64,000 bases of DNA, from NCBI GenBank assembly GCA_002392915.1, contig DGHQ01000017.1, forward strand, positions 11,777 through 75,776, written 5' to 3'. The notes beneath the pieces are model-generated. The model saw only the letters and a program-made list of their open reading frames with translations, had not been told where the DNA came from and did no database searches. Made by a program: the position numbers and the translations under genes. This stretch comes from Bacteroidales bacterium UBA3844 (GTDB taxonomy: Bacteria > Bacteroidota > Bacteroidia > Bacteroidales > Paludibacteraceae). Below, piece after piece: positions 1-8,800 of the stretch (positions within the stretch are counted from its first letter, which is position 1; each line of letters begins with the position of its first letter).

Positions 1-488
1 AATTATGCTTTATAACACACAAATGCAAGTGTTTTGGGTAAAATTTTAAAAGAAATTTATGCTTTTTGACACTAAAATTAAATTGAAAGAATTTTGCTTG
101 TTTTGCTTCAAGTTTGAAACTTTTTGCATCCTTTTGGTTAAAATTTTGAACAACAATTTTTGAGTATTTGTTCATATTCCATTTTCCCCTTTTCTTATAA
201 ATAAAGAATGGATGGCTTTTTTGATATATACATTGCATTAGAGTGTCGTCGTTACTCCAAATAATAAAAAACTTATCATATTTTATGCTTTACAACTCCT
301 TTCTACATATTTATTGCTTAATTCTCTTTTTTATCCTTATTTTTATGCCCTAAAAAACACAAATTGTGAAGAATATTAATTGGCTATGTGGATAAACATG
401 CGATATAGTGGTGTTGATGAACAGAATGGGGTAGGTTTGGATTTTATCCATACAATTAATTTAAAACAAATGAAATTCTAATAGCAAT
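1..488. other. Gene-free AT-rich stretch at left edge
   Basis: No open reading frame with coding character is seen on either strand. The only structure noticed is loose direct repetition: the phrase TTATGCTTT recurs near positions 4, 57 and 282, and TTTTGG(G/T)TAAAATTTT occurs near 33 and 133. It presumably holds the leader and promoter of the GH16 gene that follows, but no clean TTTG/TAnnTTTG pair was found. Confidence 0.5.
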
Positions 489-1949
489 ATGAAATCTAAC
501 ATTTCAGCAGCGTTGACTGCATTTTCACTTTTTACTGCCGCTTATGCCGCTCCACCTTCTTCTTCAGGGTGGACAATGGTTTTTAATGACGAGTTTGAAG
601 GAAACTCTCTCGACAAGAGCAAGTGGAACCCTACTTATAATTGGGGACATACACATAATCACCAGGCATACTGTGTCGAGGAAAATGTCTCTGTCAAGGA
701 TGGAAAACTGATTATCAGGGCTGACGCTCGTCGCCATCCGGAAGCTCCTGCCACATGCTCCAATGGAGGAAAAACATATTCTTTGGACTATACTTCAGGA
801 GCTATCGACACGCGTGGACATTTTGAAGTGAACGGCGGATATATAGAAGGACGTTTCAAGATGCCGTGGCAACTTGGCACATGGCCCGCATTCTGGACTT
901 TGCAGGATGGTTGGCCGCCTGAAATAGATATTTTTGAGGTGCCGCACGAGCGTAATCTTCATCACTACTATTTGCATTACACTAAGACAGATTGGTATGC
1001 GTCTCACGGTTCGGCTTGGGATCATGAAGCTTCCTTCGGTGGCACTCACACTGGTCCTGACAAAAGCGCGGATTTCCACACTTATGGACTTGAGTGGACC
1101 AGCTCATATTTGAAATTTTACTTTGATGATAAGGTTATCGCTACATATAATCGTCCGACGGAGATTAGTCAGCTGAAAGGAAATTATATCATCATCAATC
1201 TGGCTGTAGGCGGTTGGGCAGGCGATAATATTCAGGTGACAAATGCCAATCCAGCGTATTTAGAGTGCGACTGGGTGCGTGTGTGGAAGAAGGATGCGAG
1301 TGAGATGATACCTTCTGATAAGGTCAAAGTGATGTCAGTGAGTGAAGGGAAATGTATGAGCGGTGTCACCGGTGATTTGAGCCTGGTGGATTGCAACAGC
1401 GACGACGCTTGGATTAATTTGTTTGAACAGTATAGCGGAACATTCCGTGTGAATATAGCGGGCAAGGTGCTTGATATTGAAGGAGAAAGTAAAGAAGACG
1501 GTGCTAAAGCAGGAATTTGGGATTGGAATGGAGGTGGACATCAGCAGTTCGCTTTTGAAAAACAGCCAAACTATACGTCGAATGTAGTGACGATGATGGC
1601 TCGCCATAGCGAAAAATATCTTCAGGTCGGAAAAGACGGGACTATCTTCCAGGCTCCATTGCCAGACGACAAATCAGCTCTTTGGAGAATTTTCCAGCCT
1701 GGAGAAGAGATTGTTACTTCAGCGGATGATTTGAAAAGTGGCGATCAAGTTCGTTTCATAGATAATAAATTGGTATGGAGTGGGGAAGAGCAGCAAAAGA
1801 TGCTGGTGGAAGTCTATGATTCACGTGGAGTCTGCTGTTTGGTGGATGAAATTGGTGGTGGCAAGACGGAGGTGAGCCTGCAAATGTTGCCAACAGGAAT
1901 CTATTTCATTACTATAAATGGAGGAATGGTGATGAAAATCAGAAAATAG
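489..1949 (+). CDS. Secreted GH16 family glucanase (laminarinase/lichenase type) with ricin-like lectin domain
   Basis: 486 aa. A signal peptide covers about residues 1-20 (cleavage near AYA-A). Residues 25-267 form a GH16 domain with the catalytic signature EIDIFE at 145-150 (nucleophile E145, assisting D147, acid/base E150). This family hydrolyses internal beta-1,3 or beta-1,3/1,4 glucan bonds; the exact substrate cannot be read from the motif. Residues about 275-403 resemble a beta-trefoil ricin/CBM13-type sugar-binding domain. The last 60 residues end in LPTGIYFITINGG followed by a basic tail, as in type IX secretion sorting domains, suggesting export to or beyond the cell surface. It converges on the minus-strand gene at 2050 with a perfect hairpin between them. 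The family call is firm; specificity is inference. Confidence 0.93.
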   Translation: MKSNISAALTAFSLFTAAYAAPPSSSGWTMVFNDEFEGNSLDKSKWNPTYNWGHTHNHQAYCVEENVSVKDGKLIIRADARRHPEAPATCSNGGKTYSLDYTSGAIDTRGHFEVNGGYIEGRFKMPWQLGTWPAFWTLQDGWPPEIDIFEVPHERNLHHYYLHYTKTDWYASHGSAWDHEASFGGTHTGPDKSADFHTYGLEWTSSYLKFYFDDKVIATYNRPTEISQLKGNYIIINLAVGGWAGDNIQVTNANPAYLECDWVRVWKKDASEMIPSDKVKVMSVSEGKCMSGVTGDLSLVDCNSDDAWINLFEQYSGTFRVNIAGKVLDIEGESKEDGAKAGIWDWNGGGHQQFAFEKQPNYTSNVVTMMARHSEKYLQVGKDGTIFQAPLPDDKSALWRIFQPGEEIVTSADDLKSGDQVRFIDNKLVWSGEEQQKMLVEVYDSRGVCCLVDEIGGGKTEVSLQMLPTGIYFITINGGMVMKIRK

Positions 1950-1973
1950 AAATGCATAATGCTTAATGAATAA

Positions 1974-2009
1974 AGAGGGTGTATCAAAATCACATTTGAT
2001 ACACCCTCT
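1974..2009. terminator. Perfect 15-bp hairpin between convergent genes
   Basis: AGAGGGTGTATCAAA (1974-1988) pairs exactly with 1995-2009 across a 6-nt loop. It lies between the 3' ends of convergent genes (489 + and 2050 -). It lacks a long U-tract on either side, so it may work as a bidirectional terminator or an mRNA 3'-end stabiliser. Confidence 0.75.
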
Positions 2010-2020
2010 GCTGTATTTAA

Positions 2021-2049
2021 TTACGCATTACGCATTATGAATTATGAAT
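2021..2049. repeat. AT-rich short repeat abutting a stop codon
   Basis: A run of alternating 'ACGCATTATGAATTATG'-type units sits directly against the stop codon of the minus-strand gene. Similar runs occur after other stop codons at 1950-1970, 10258-10290, 25243-25275 and 38198-38227. Confidence 0.55.
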
Positions 2050-3030
2050 TTATCTAAGCATATATCCGAAGAATAAACCGATGCTTCTTGTTCTTGTGTT
2101 ACCCACGTTATGTTCTGGTTTGGTGATGTCTGTCAGACCCATGTCGAAGATGGCTCCGATACAGTACCTTCTGAACTCGTAAGTGGTGGCGAACGAGAAT
2201 CCGAAATCGAAACGTTTGTATGGAGCAATGCGAGACATGCTGTTGTTGTCGTAGACACTCTCGTCGAAAACGTCGATTTTAGTTTCTGTCTCGTGAATGA
2301 TCATATCATCCACGTCGCTTATATATCTTTCTTTGACTTTTCCGTGGATTCCAAATGCCATATACGGACCTGCACTTATATCAAAGCGTCTGTCTTCAGA
2401 AATCCAGTTTCTCAACGTCAACTGACCAGGGATCTTTATATATCCGATTCTTGTGATTATAGCATTCTCACTTTTGAAATTGGTGGTGTCGATAAAACAT
2501 TTGCGATGGTTGGACTTCTGTGAATAAAATACTCCAGTAGATATCGCAAAATAGTGATGTATGGGAATGTCGATCACGATGCCACCTTCAAGATATGGCA
2601 GGAACATTTCGTTCGCGCTTGACTGCAGGATGTCGATGTCTGTATGGTAAGCCACGCTATGGCCAGATTCTCTTGTCCTTTCAGAAAAACGGCTTATTCC
2701 CAATGTGCCTCGGAATCCTACAGATACGGGTTCACGACATGGCGGAGCTGGCGGAACCGGGTCTACCACTACCGGACACGGAGCTGGTGATGGCGGTGGC
2801 ACTGGTACAGGCACCGGCACAGCCATTGGTTGCTGAGCTACTGGAGCTGTGGTCTGAGGTGCTTGGATTGGAAAAATATTCACAACAGATGATGCACCTG
2901 AAGGTGTAGTGACAGACTCTGTTGGTGCGGGAGCAGGTGTAGAAGCTGGCACGGAGTCTTGTGCGTACACATTATTAGACAATACAATTATTGAGGCAAA
3001 GACCGAACAATAATTCCTGAATTTCTTCAT
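2050..3030 (-). CDS. Outer-membrane beta-barrel protein with proline-rich linker
   Basis: 326 aa when started at the ATG at 3030 (MKKFRNYCSV...), which gives a normal signal peptide ending at YAQ; an in-frame ATG 33 bp upstream would place an odd polar segment before it. After the signal come about 90 residues rich in Pro, Ala, Val and Thr (runs such as PVPVPVPPPSPAPCP), then about 200 residues with alternating hydrophobic/polar strands and a GTLGISRFSER start, typical of PorT/OmpW-like small barrels of Bacteroidetes. The C-terminus LFFGYMLR fits a final barrel strand. Function unknown; the proline-rich segment may span the periplasm or bind peptidoglycan. No operon partner. Confidence 0.75.
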   Translation of the reverse strand: MKKFRNYCSVFASIIVLSNNVYAQDSVPASTPAPAPTESVTTPSGASSVVNIFPIQAPQTTAPVAQQPMAVPVPVPVPPPSPAPCPVVVDPVPPAPPCREPVSVGFRGTLGISRFSERTRESGHSVAYHTDIDILQSSANEMFLPYLEGGIVIDIPIHHYFAISTGVFYSQKSNHRKCFIDTTNFKSENAIITRIGYIKIPGQLTLRNWISEDRRFDISAGPYMAFGIHGKVKERYISDVDDMIIHETETKIDVFDESVYDNNSMSRIAPYKRFDFGFSFATTYEFRRYCIGAIFDMGLTDITKPEHNVGNTRTRSIGLFFGYMLR

Positions 3031-3208
3031 TGTTGATAAGTCATTAAAATAAGTTGGTGACAAATTTATAATATTTTATTGTATTATTAATGAATTATTT
3101 GATGAAAATGCTGTATGTCAACGACTTTTTTACTAAATGCTAGCTCTTACTCTCGCAGATTAGAAGGAAAAATTCCAATAATTATCAAGCTCGGCCCCTT
3201 GACAATCC

Positions 3209-3458
3209 TTATTTTTAACGTGAGTTCGGCGAATTGTAATCTACGAATCATTATCAACTTTCGGATCGAAATCCAACCTCCTTTTCTCATAAAAAGACCA
3301 AGTCTTTCTCTGTAAACTTTTTCTCTGTGTGGTTTTATTAAATTTATGTGCTCGCCTTCGGCTCGCACGTGGGGAGGGGTTAGGACGTTCCGTCCTTAAC
3401 AATCCTCATTTATGACACTCCAACTATCTTTTGATTTCGTCGAATTCACGTTATTTTT
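3209..3458 (-). repeat. MITE-like dispersed repeat, copy A (near full length)
   Basis: About 250 bp. Its ends are imperfect inverted repeats: AACGTGAGTTCGGCGAAT at 3218-3235 versus the complement of 3436-3453 (AACGTGAATTCGACGAAA). Internal landmarks shared with other copies, read here on the opposite strand, are the small palindrome GGACGGAACGTCC, a GTGCGAGCC...GGCGAGCAC arm pair, a CCACAGAG segment, an AGAGAAAGAC segment and CTCATAAAAAG. It is non-coding; ORFs through it are fortuitous. Confidence 0.8.
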
Positions 3459-3542
3459 AGATGCGAAATGAGGTTCTGTCGCAAAATATTCCAAACAAAC
3501 TTAATTTGTTTCTCAAATATTGACTGATTTGCACCTGATTTC

Positions 3543-3609
3543 ATGTGGATTTTTTATCAAATTATGTGGATTTTTTCGATGAAATGGCGTTTTTTGAAAA
3601 AATCCACAT
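3543..3609. repeat. Cluster of 13-mer direct and inverted repeats
   Basis: ATGTGGATTTTTT occurs at 3543-3555 and again at 3564-3576, and its exact complement occurs at 3597-3609, so the second and third copies can form a 13-bp hairpin. No gene overlaps. Together with the terminator at 3753 this suggests a small non-coding transcript or a protein-binding array, but nothing in the sequence decides between these. Confidence 0.6.
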
Positions 3610-3752
3610 AAAATTTTAATAATTGAACATGCGTGGTTGAATAAAGCAGTAACATTGCAGTACAAAAAGATTTTGACCCTATTATAAATTATTATATCTA
3701 CTTTATTGCGTGTTGTGAAACAGAATGCAATATGATGAAAACTAACTAACAT

Positions 3753-3784
3753 AAAAAACCGAATGATTTATCGTTCGGTTTTTT
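3753..3784. terminator. Strong bidirectional-looking intrinsic terminator with no upstream gene
   Basis: AAAAAACCGAA (3753-3763) pairs with TTCGGTTTTTT (3774-3784), and the loop can pair further. The T-rich run that follows, TTTTGTTTTA, fits a plus-strand terminator. No protein gene ends nearby on the plus strand, so it may end a small RNA from 3460-3750. Confidence 0.7.
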
Positions 3785-3826
3785 GTTTTAAAATAATGTG
3801 AGAAACGATATTATAGTAGGTGTGTG

Positions 3827-3965
3827 TCATAAATGAGGATTCCAAAGGGCGGTCGAGCACATAAAATTATAATAAACCAGTTCATAGAGAAAGGATATGC
3901 CTTTTTTATGAGAAAAAGTGAGAATTCAATAAGAAAGTGGAAAATGACTCACAGATTACAATAAC
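3827..3965 (+). repeat. MITE-like dispersed repeat, copy B (partial)
   Basis: Forward-oriented and diverged. It begins TCATAAATGAGGATT, keeps the GAGCACATAAAAT, TCATAGAGAAAG and TTTTTTATGAGAAAAAG landmarks and ends at ACAGATTACAATAAC; the terminal inverted repeats are lost. From there to the next gene (3966-4228) only AT-rich sequence without a recognisable element is seen. Confidence 0.7.
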
Positions 3966-4228
3966 AATCAATCATAAAAAAGTTTTTCCCTCTTCCTGAT
4001 TGAATCTTCATTATGCTATTAGTGATTTTGATCCGTATCATTTCTGGTATCCAGTGAATATTGTAATATAATTGATATCTCAGATCCTTGTTTGGAAAAT
4101 TTTAAGCTAAACTGAATTATCTATATACATAGACAAAAATACCATACTTGTTTGTTCTTTCCTGTTTAATTTGTCATTTACATTTTCATTTGTACTTTTA
4201 TGGAGTTAATTAATGAAATTTATGTACT

Positions 4229-6631
4229 ATGAAACACACTTTATTATTTACTATAGTATTGACTCTTGTGGAAATGATATTTTCTCCGGTAGTCGCTCGA
4301 GTGTATCATGCTACACCACATAAATTTGTTCAACCTGATGGCGACACTGTGTCGGTTCGCCTTTTCGGTACGGATCTCTATATGGATACGGAAAGTGAAG
4401 ATGGATATACACTTATTCGTGATGAGGTTGACGGCTACATCTGTTACGCGATGCTTTCTGCCGACGGTAGGGAATATGCTTCTTCAGGAATAAGATACAA
4501 CGGCGGGGTGGCTCCGTCTGAAGTGAGTATGATTGTGAAGCCGCATATCCGTCTGAATGCGGAAAGGAGAACAGAAATCATAGAAGACCATAAAAGTTTG
4601 CTCGGATTGGATAAAGATTCCGCTCCACAATTGCGAGCAGCGACGTCGCTCCCTGATACCGTCTACGGTGTCTGTCTGATGATTGATTTCGCCGACAGAA
4701 AATTTACGGTGTCTCGTGAAGACGTGGAGACATTTCTAAATTCAAGTGATCGCACCGTCTACGGGAACGCTCGTTCGATCAAGGAACATTTTCGTTGGAT
4801 GTCTGGCGGTAAACTGACATATATCAACTATTTGCCGAAAGATATATATCATGCTCCGAATAATTTCGAATATTATTCACCATCTGATGCTACAGACTAT
4901 ACTACTGACCGCTTTTTCCCAGTTGTGACTGATGCATTGCTTGCCATTTCGAAGGAGAAGGATGGGTTCGACCTTAACGACATCTCTTTCAACGGCAGGA
5001 AAATAATGGCTATCAATATTTTTTATGCTGGAGCATCTCCGTCGAAATGGGCGACTGGTCTTTGGCCACATCAGGGAGGATACACATTCAATCTGAAAAG
5101 CAAATACTCCAATATTTCATCAAGAGAATGGCATGCTTACCAGATGTCGAATCTTGATAAGGAACTCACTATGGGCACATTCGTCCATGAAAACGGACAT
5201 CTTGTGCTTGGTTTGCCTGATTTCTATTCTTATGAGGATGAAAATGACGACAATAATATCAAGGATTTCAATATCGCCAACACTTTCTGGACTCCTGACG
5301 AGAAAAATCCGGAATTGCTAAATCCATATTCTATGGATGAACTGGGTTGGCTGACTAACAAACAGGATATCACTAATATAAAGGACGGTCGTAAAATCAC
5401 TATAAAACAGGAGGTTGGAAACGCTGCCGTCTTCTATGGCACTGGAGCAAATGCCAATGAACGCTATTATATGGAGGTGCGCGACAAGCATTATGCAAAC
5501 TATTACGGCACTAAAAATCCTGGTGTTATGATCTGGCATGTGAACACTAAGGGCGATAACAACCATGCTGGAAAACCGGAACTTCTTGACGGTCGTCCTG
5601 CCACATCTAAGAATTGTATGTGGAACTCAAAGAATGGCCCTAAAGTGTTCGACGACAATAGCAATCCGAGCGCTAAATGGTATGATGGCAACAACAGCGG
5701 CATCTATCTTTGGGAGTTTTCCGATCCCGGCTCTACAATGACTTTCCGCTGTGGAAATGAGTTGAGCACTCCTCTCGCTTTTCTCACAGAGTCGCTTCCT
5801 GATGGAGAGGCTGGCGTGGCTTATTCCGCAAATATTGAAGGCGAGGGTGGTGAGCAGGATTATTTGTTCTATTTGAAGAATGGATCCCGTCTTCCTGCGG
5901 GTCTTTCTTTGAGTAGCGACGGTGTTGTGTCTGGAGTCCCTTCTGAAGGTTTCGATGGAAATGTGACTATAGTGATGAAAGATGCTAATAACACGAAGGT
6001 CGAGAAGGAATTCTATCTGAAAATCAAGCAGATTGTTACAGTCGCTGAGTATTCATTTAATGTGGAAGTCGACGTGAATGATGGCTACAACGCCACTATT
6101 GTTGATGTGAATATGGCAAATTTAGCCGGTTTGCTCGGAATTTCTGCTTCAGATTTGTTGTCGGAAATTGGTAAAAATGTGTCGCTATATGCTGTGGACA
6201 GCAACGGAAATTTGGAGAAATCATTCACTGCCAACAAAGGTTATTGGTATAATCTGAGTGGAAATGTGGAGCAGTGGACAGAAAACTCCACATCTGCGGC
6301 TGTGTTTGCTGAGATTGATCCGGATGGCAATGGAATGCGTATAGGCCAGTATCCCGGCAATACGAAGGTGGGTGACACTTGCACTATCAGGCAGGTGTTG
6401 ATATACGGTGAGGCTCAGATAATGCTGATATATAAGGTACATGTGTCAGACCAGTCGTCCGTCGAATCGCTTCCAGCGTTGTTGCCTGTAGACGGTGTCA
6501 TTCGCGTTTATAATGAAAAAGGCCAATTCATCGGAGAAATTGACTCATTTACAGAGCTTGAAAACATCGGTTCTACACATGGTGTCTATATGCTTGAGCA
6601 GTGTGGAGTATGGTATAAAATAGTTAAATAA
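4229..6631 (+). CDS. Secreted M6-family metalloprotease with Ig-like and DUF4859-like domains
   Basis: 800 aa. Signal peptide at residues 1-23. The M6 (immune inhibitor A-like) peptidase domain covers about 30-430, with the zinc site H320-E-N-G-H324 followed by LVLGLPD (third-ligand region G328...D331). Residues about 510-605 look like a putative-Ig (He_PIG) domain (LPAGLSLSSDGVVSGVP). Residues about 608-745 match the DUF4859 pattern (repeated aromatic/Gly-rich strands). The C-terminal 55 residues (VIRVYNEKGQFIGEI...GVYML) resemble a type IX sorting tail. The product should be an exported zinc endopeptidase, probably nutritional. It stands alone between gene-free flanks and is followed at 6640-6690 by an AT-rich stretch with weak hairpin potential. 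Confidence 0.9.
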   Translation: MKHTLLFTIVLTLVEMIFSPVVARVYHATPHKFVQPDGDTVSVRLFGTDLYMDTESEDGYTLIRDEVDGYICYAMLSADGREYASSGIRYNGGVAPSEVSMIVKPHIRLNAERRTEIIEDHKSLLGLDKDSAPQLRAATSLPDTVYGVCLMIDFADRKFTVSREDVETFLNSSDRTVYGNARSIKEHFRWMSGGKLTYINYLPKDIYHAPNNFEYYSPSDATDYTTDRFFPVVTDALLAISKEKDGFDLNDISFNGRKIMAINIFYAGASPSKWATGLWPHQGGYTFNLKSKYSNISSREWHAYQMSNLDKELTMGTFVHENGHLVLGLPDFYSYEDENDDNNIKDFNIANTFWTPDEKNPELLNPYSMDELGWLTNKQDITNIKDGRKITIKQEVGNAAVFYGTGANANERYYMEVRDKHYANYYGTKNPGVMIWHVNTKGDNNHAGKPELLDGRPATSKNCMWNSKNGPKVFDDNSNPSAKWYDGNNSGIYLWEFSDPGSTMTFRCGNELSTPLAFLTESLPDGEAGVAYSANIEGEGGEQDYLFYLKNGSRLPAGLSLSSDGVVSGVPSEGFDGNVTIVMKDANNTKVEKEFYLKIKQIVTVAEYSFNVEVDVNDGYNATIVDVNMANLAGLLGISASDLLSEIGKNVSLYAVDSNGNLEKSFTANKGYWYNLSGNVEQWTENSTSAAVFAEIDPDGNGMRIGQYPGNTKVGDTCTIRQVLIYGEAQIMLIYKVHVSDQSSVESLPALLPVDGVIRVYNEKGQFIGEIDSFTELENIGSTHGVYMLEQCGVWYKIVK

Positions 6632-6814
6632 ATCGTTTTTCCACGGAAAAGGCGGAGATGTATATTTAATATGTTTCTGCCTTTTCTCTTTTTTATGGTG
6701 CATGGTTGTAACAAAAAGAGGTGCAAAAAATATATGGTGTCTATTTTAATGGAAATTTTGTTGTCGTGACGGAGTTTTTATTATTCATTTGCCGTAAACA
6801 AAAGATTTTGTGAT

Positions 6815-8725
6815 ATGAAAGGATTTGTCACTACTCTAATAACAACCGCTTTTTCAGCATCTGTGATTGCTGGAGTGAATAAGCAGAACTTCGATTTCGT
6901 GGTCGGGGTGGACGGTACATGGGCTCAAGCCAAAGCTGCGGCTGAATCGTCTACAAAAGCTCGCTACTATATATTCTTGCCCGACGGTCAGTATGATTTC
7001 GGCCGCATGACAGGAGACTCCAACCAGAAAACTACTTTTTCCGGAGCAAACGTGTCGTTGATCGGGCAGAGCATGGACGGAGTGGTGTGTTACAACGCCC
7101 CTTCGGCTGAGGGCATCGGCACAACAGCTACTCTTTATCTAAAGAAGGGTGGCATATATATGCAGGATATCACTTTGAAAAACAATGGATATGTGAATCC
7201 TAATGCTTCCGCCAATCGCTTGGTTTGTCTGCAAGACGAAGGTGATAAGAATATCTACAAGAATGTGAGGATGCTTTCTGGTCAGGATACATATTACACT
7301 ACCAAAGCTGCCCGCCGCACCTACCTTGAAGGATGCGAGATCCATGGAACTGTGGATTTCATCTGTGGTGGCGGACAGGTCTATTTCAACCGTTGTCTAC
7401 TGTATTGTGAAAACCGTGCCAACGATGTGATCACAGCTCCAGGTGGAAGTGGTGAAAAATATGGATATGTCTTTGAAAGTTGCACGATCGACGGTGCTGT
7501 TTCTGACGGAAGCTTCACTCTGGGACGCTCTTGGCAGCAGAAGCCTAGGGCAGTCTATTTGAACACGACGATGAAGAAGAAACCGTCGGCGGCAGGATGG
7601 GGTAATCCGATGAACACTTGCCCTGCATTGTTTGCAGAGTATAATAGCAAGGATGTCTGGGGAAATTCAGTCGACTTGAGCCAGCGTCGCTCTTCTTACT
7701 CATGCAGCAAGGATGGCTCCACAGCAAATTTCAATCCTGTATTGAATTCGTGGGAGGCGTCGCAGTATACAATTCAAAATGTTGTCGGTTCAGACGGATG
7801 GGCTCCGGATGCCGCCGCAAAATTGATATCTGCACGTCAACTTACAGCCAATGGCAACAAACTTTCATGGAATGACGATGAAAACGCAATGTGCTATTTC
7901 ATATTCTGTGACGGCAAATATGTGGCAAACACAACCCAGCCGTCGTATACAGTGAATGGAGGCAATCTCAATTCCGTCTACACGGTGCGAGCTGCAAATG
8001 CGATGGGAGGATTGGGAACTTCTTCCAACGGTGTGACTTTGAGCGGAGAGATTGTGCCTGCCGATACTACGGAAATCTTGGAGCCATCTGAAAATGAACA
8101 TGTTTTCCATTTCGACAATGGCAAGACGTCGATGAGAGCAGGCACAGACAAAGAGAATGTGTGGAGCTGTACTGATGAGGGTTTTGACGGATATAATTGG
8201 GAAATCATTTCTCGTGACGACAAACCAGTCCTTTATGGCAATGAGGTGACGTATCTAGGAAGATCCTACAAAACATTCAAAGGATCCAATGGTGCTCAGG
8301 CAAAACTGACAATGCCAGACGGAGTGGCTGCCAAGAAAATAACATTTATCGGATACACAAATGATGCGGAAGTGTTGTCTGTCCTGACTGAGATAAACGG
8401 CGATTCCACCGTCTACATGACTTTTGACAAAAATTCCAGCAATTATGCGTCGTCTCCAGCGAAGATAACGTATGAGTTTTCAGAGCCGGTGTGCAAGGAT
8501 TTCACGTTCACATTCAGTGTGAAGCAGGCGTGTTTCATTATAGTGCTGGACAGTGAGTATTGCGGATGTGAGAAAGAGAATGGGGGAGAACCTTCAGCCG
8601 TGGAACTGATGATATCCGATGAAATGGATGATTCAGAATACTATGATATTTATGGGAGAAAAGTGACACAGACGACTGCTGGAAAAATTTATATTCATGC
8701 AGGAAAAAAGATTTTGATACGATAA
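6815..8725 (+). CDS. Secreted pectin methylesterase (CE8)
   Basis: 636 aa. Signal peptide at 1-20. A right-handed beta-helix CE8 domain spans about 22-335, with the family signatures GQDTYY (D158), GTVDF (D181) and LGRSW (R238), the Asp/Asp/Arg active-site set. The enzyme removes methyl esters from pectin. Residues about 340-415 look like a fibronectin III-type module, followed by a beta-rich region (430-590) not assigned to a family. The tail has YYDIYGRKV and a GKKILIR end, the sorting-tail type seen in neighbouring secreted proteins. It follows the M6 protease in the same direction after 183 bp, probably as a separate transcript. Confidence 0.93.
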   Translation: MKGFVTTLITTAFSASVIAGVNKQNFDFVVGVDGTWAQAKAAAESSTKARYYIFLPDGQYDFGRMTGDSNQKTTFSGANVSLIGQSMDGVVCYNAPSAEGIGTTATLYLKKGGIYMQDITLKNNGYVNPNASANRLVCLQDEGDKNIYKNVRMLSGQDTYYTTKAARRTYLEGCEIHGTVDFICGGGQVYFNRCLLYCENRANDVITAPGGSGEKYGYVFESCTIDGAVSDGSFTLGRSWQQKPRAVYLNTTMKKKPSAAGWGNPMNTCPALFAEYNSKDVWGNSVDLSQRRSSYSCSKDGSTANFNPVLNSWEASQYTIQNVVGSDGWAPDAAAKLISARQLTANGNKLSWNDDENAMCYFIFCDGKYVANTTQPSYTVNGGNLNSVYTVRAANAMGGLGTSSNGVTLSGEIVPADTTEILEPSENEHVFHFDNGKTSMRAGTDKENVWSCTDEGFDGYNWEIISRDDKPVLYGNEVTYLGRSYKTFKGSNGAQAKLTMPDGVAAKKITFIGYTNDAEVLSVLTEINGDSTVYMTFDKNSSNYASSPAKITYEFSEPVCKDFTFTFSVKQACFIIVLDSEYCGCEKENGGEPSAVELMISDEMDDSEYYDIYGRKVTQTTAGKIYIHAGKKILIR

Positions 8726-8800
8726 TCTTATGTGTTTGATACGGAAATCCTATATTTTTTGTGTTTTTATCCTTAATTTTGCAATGTAAATATAAAAGGT

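Noticed and set aside
3147..3368. Minus-strand frame of 73 codons
   Set aside because: It is the translation of repeat copy A.
3543..3609. Possible CRISPR array
   Set aside because: Only two direct copies of a 13-mer with an 8-bp gap plus one inverted copy; no regular spacers and no cas genes.
3513..3752. Minus-strand frame of 79 codons
   Set aside because: Built on the ATGTGGATTTTTT repeats; no coding character.
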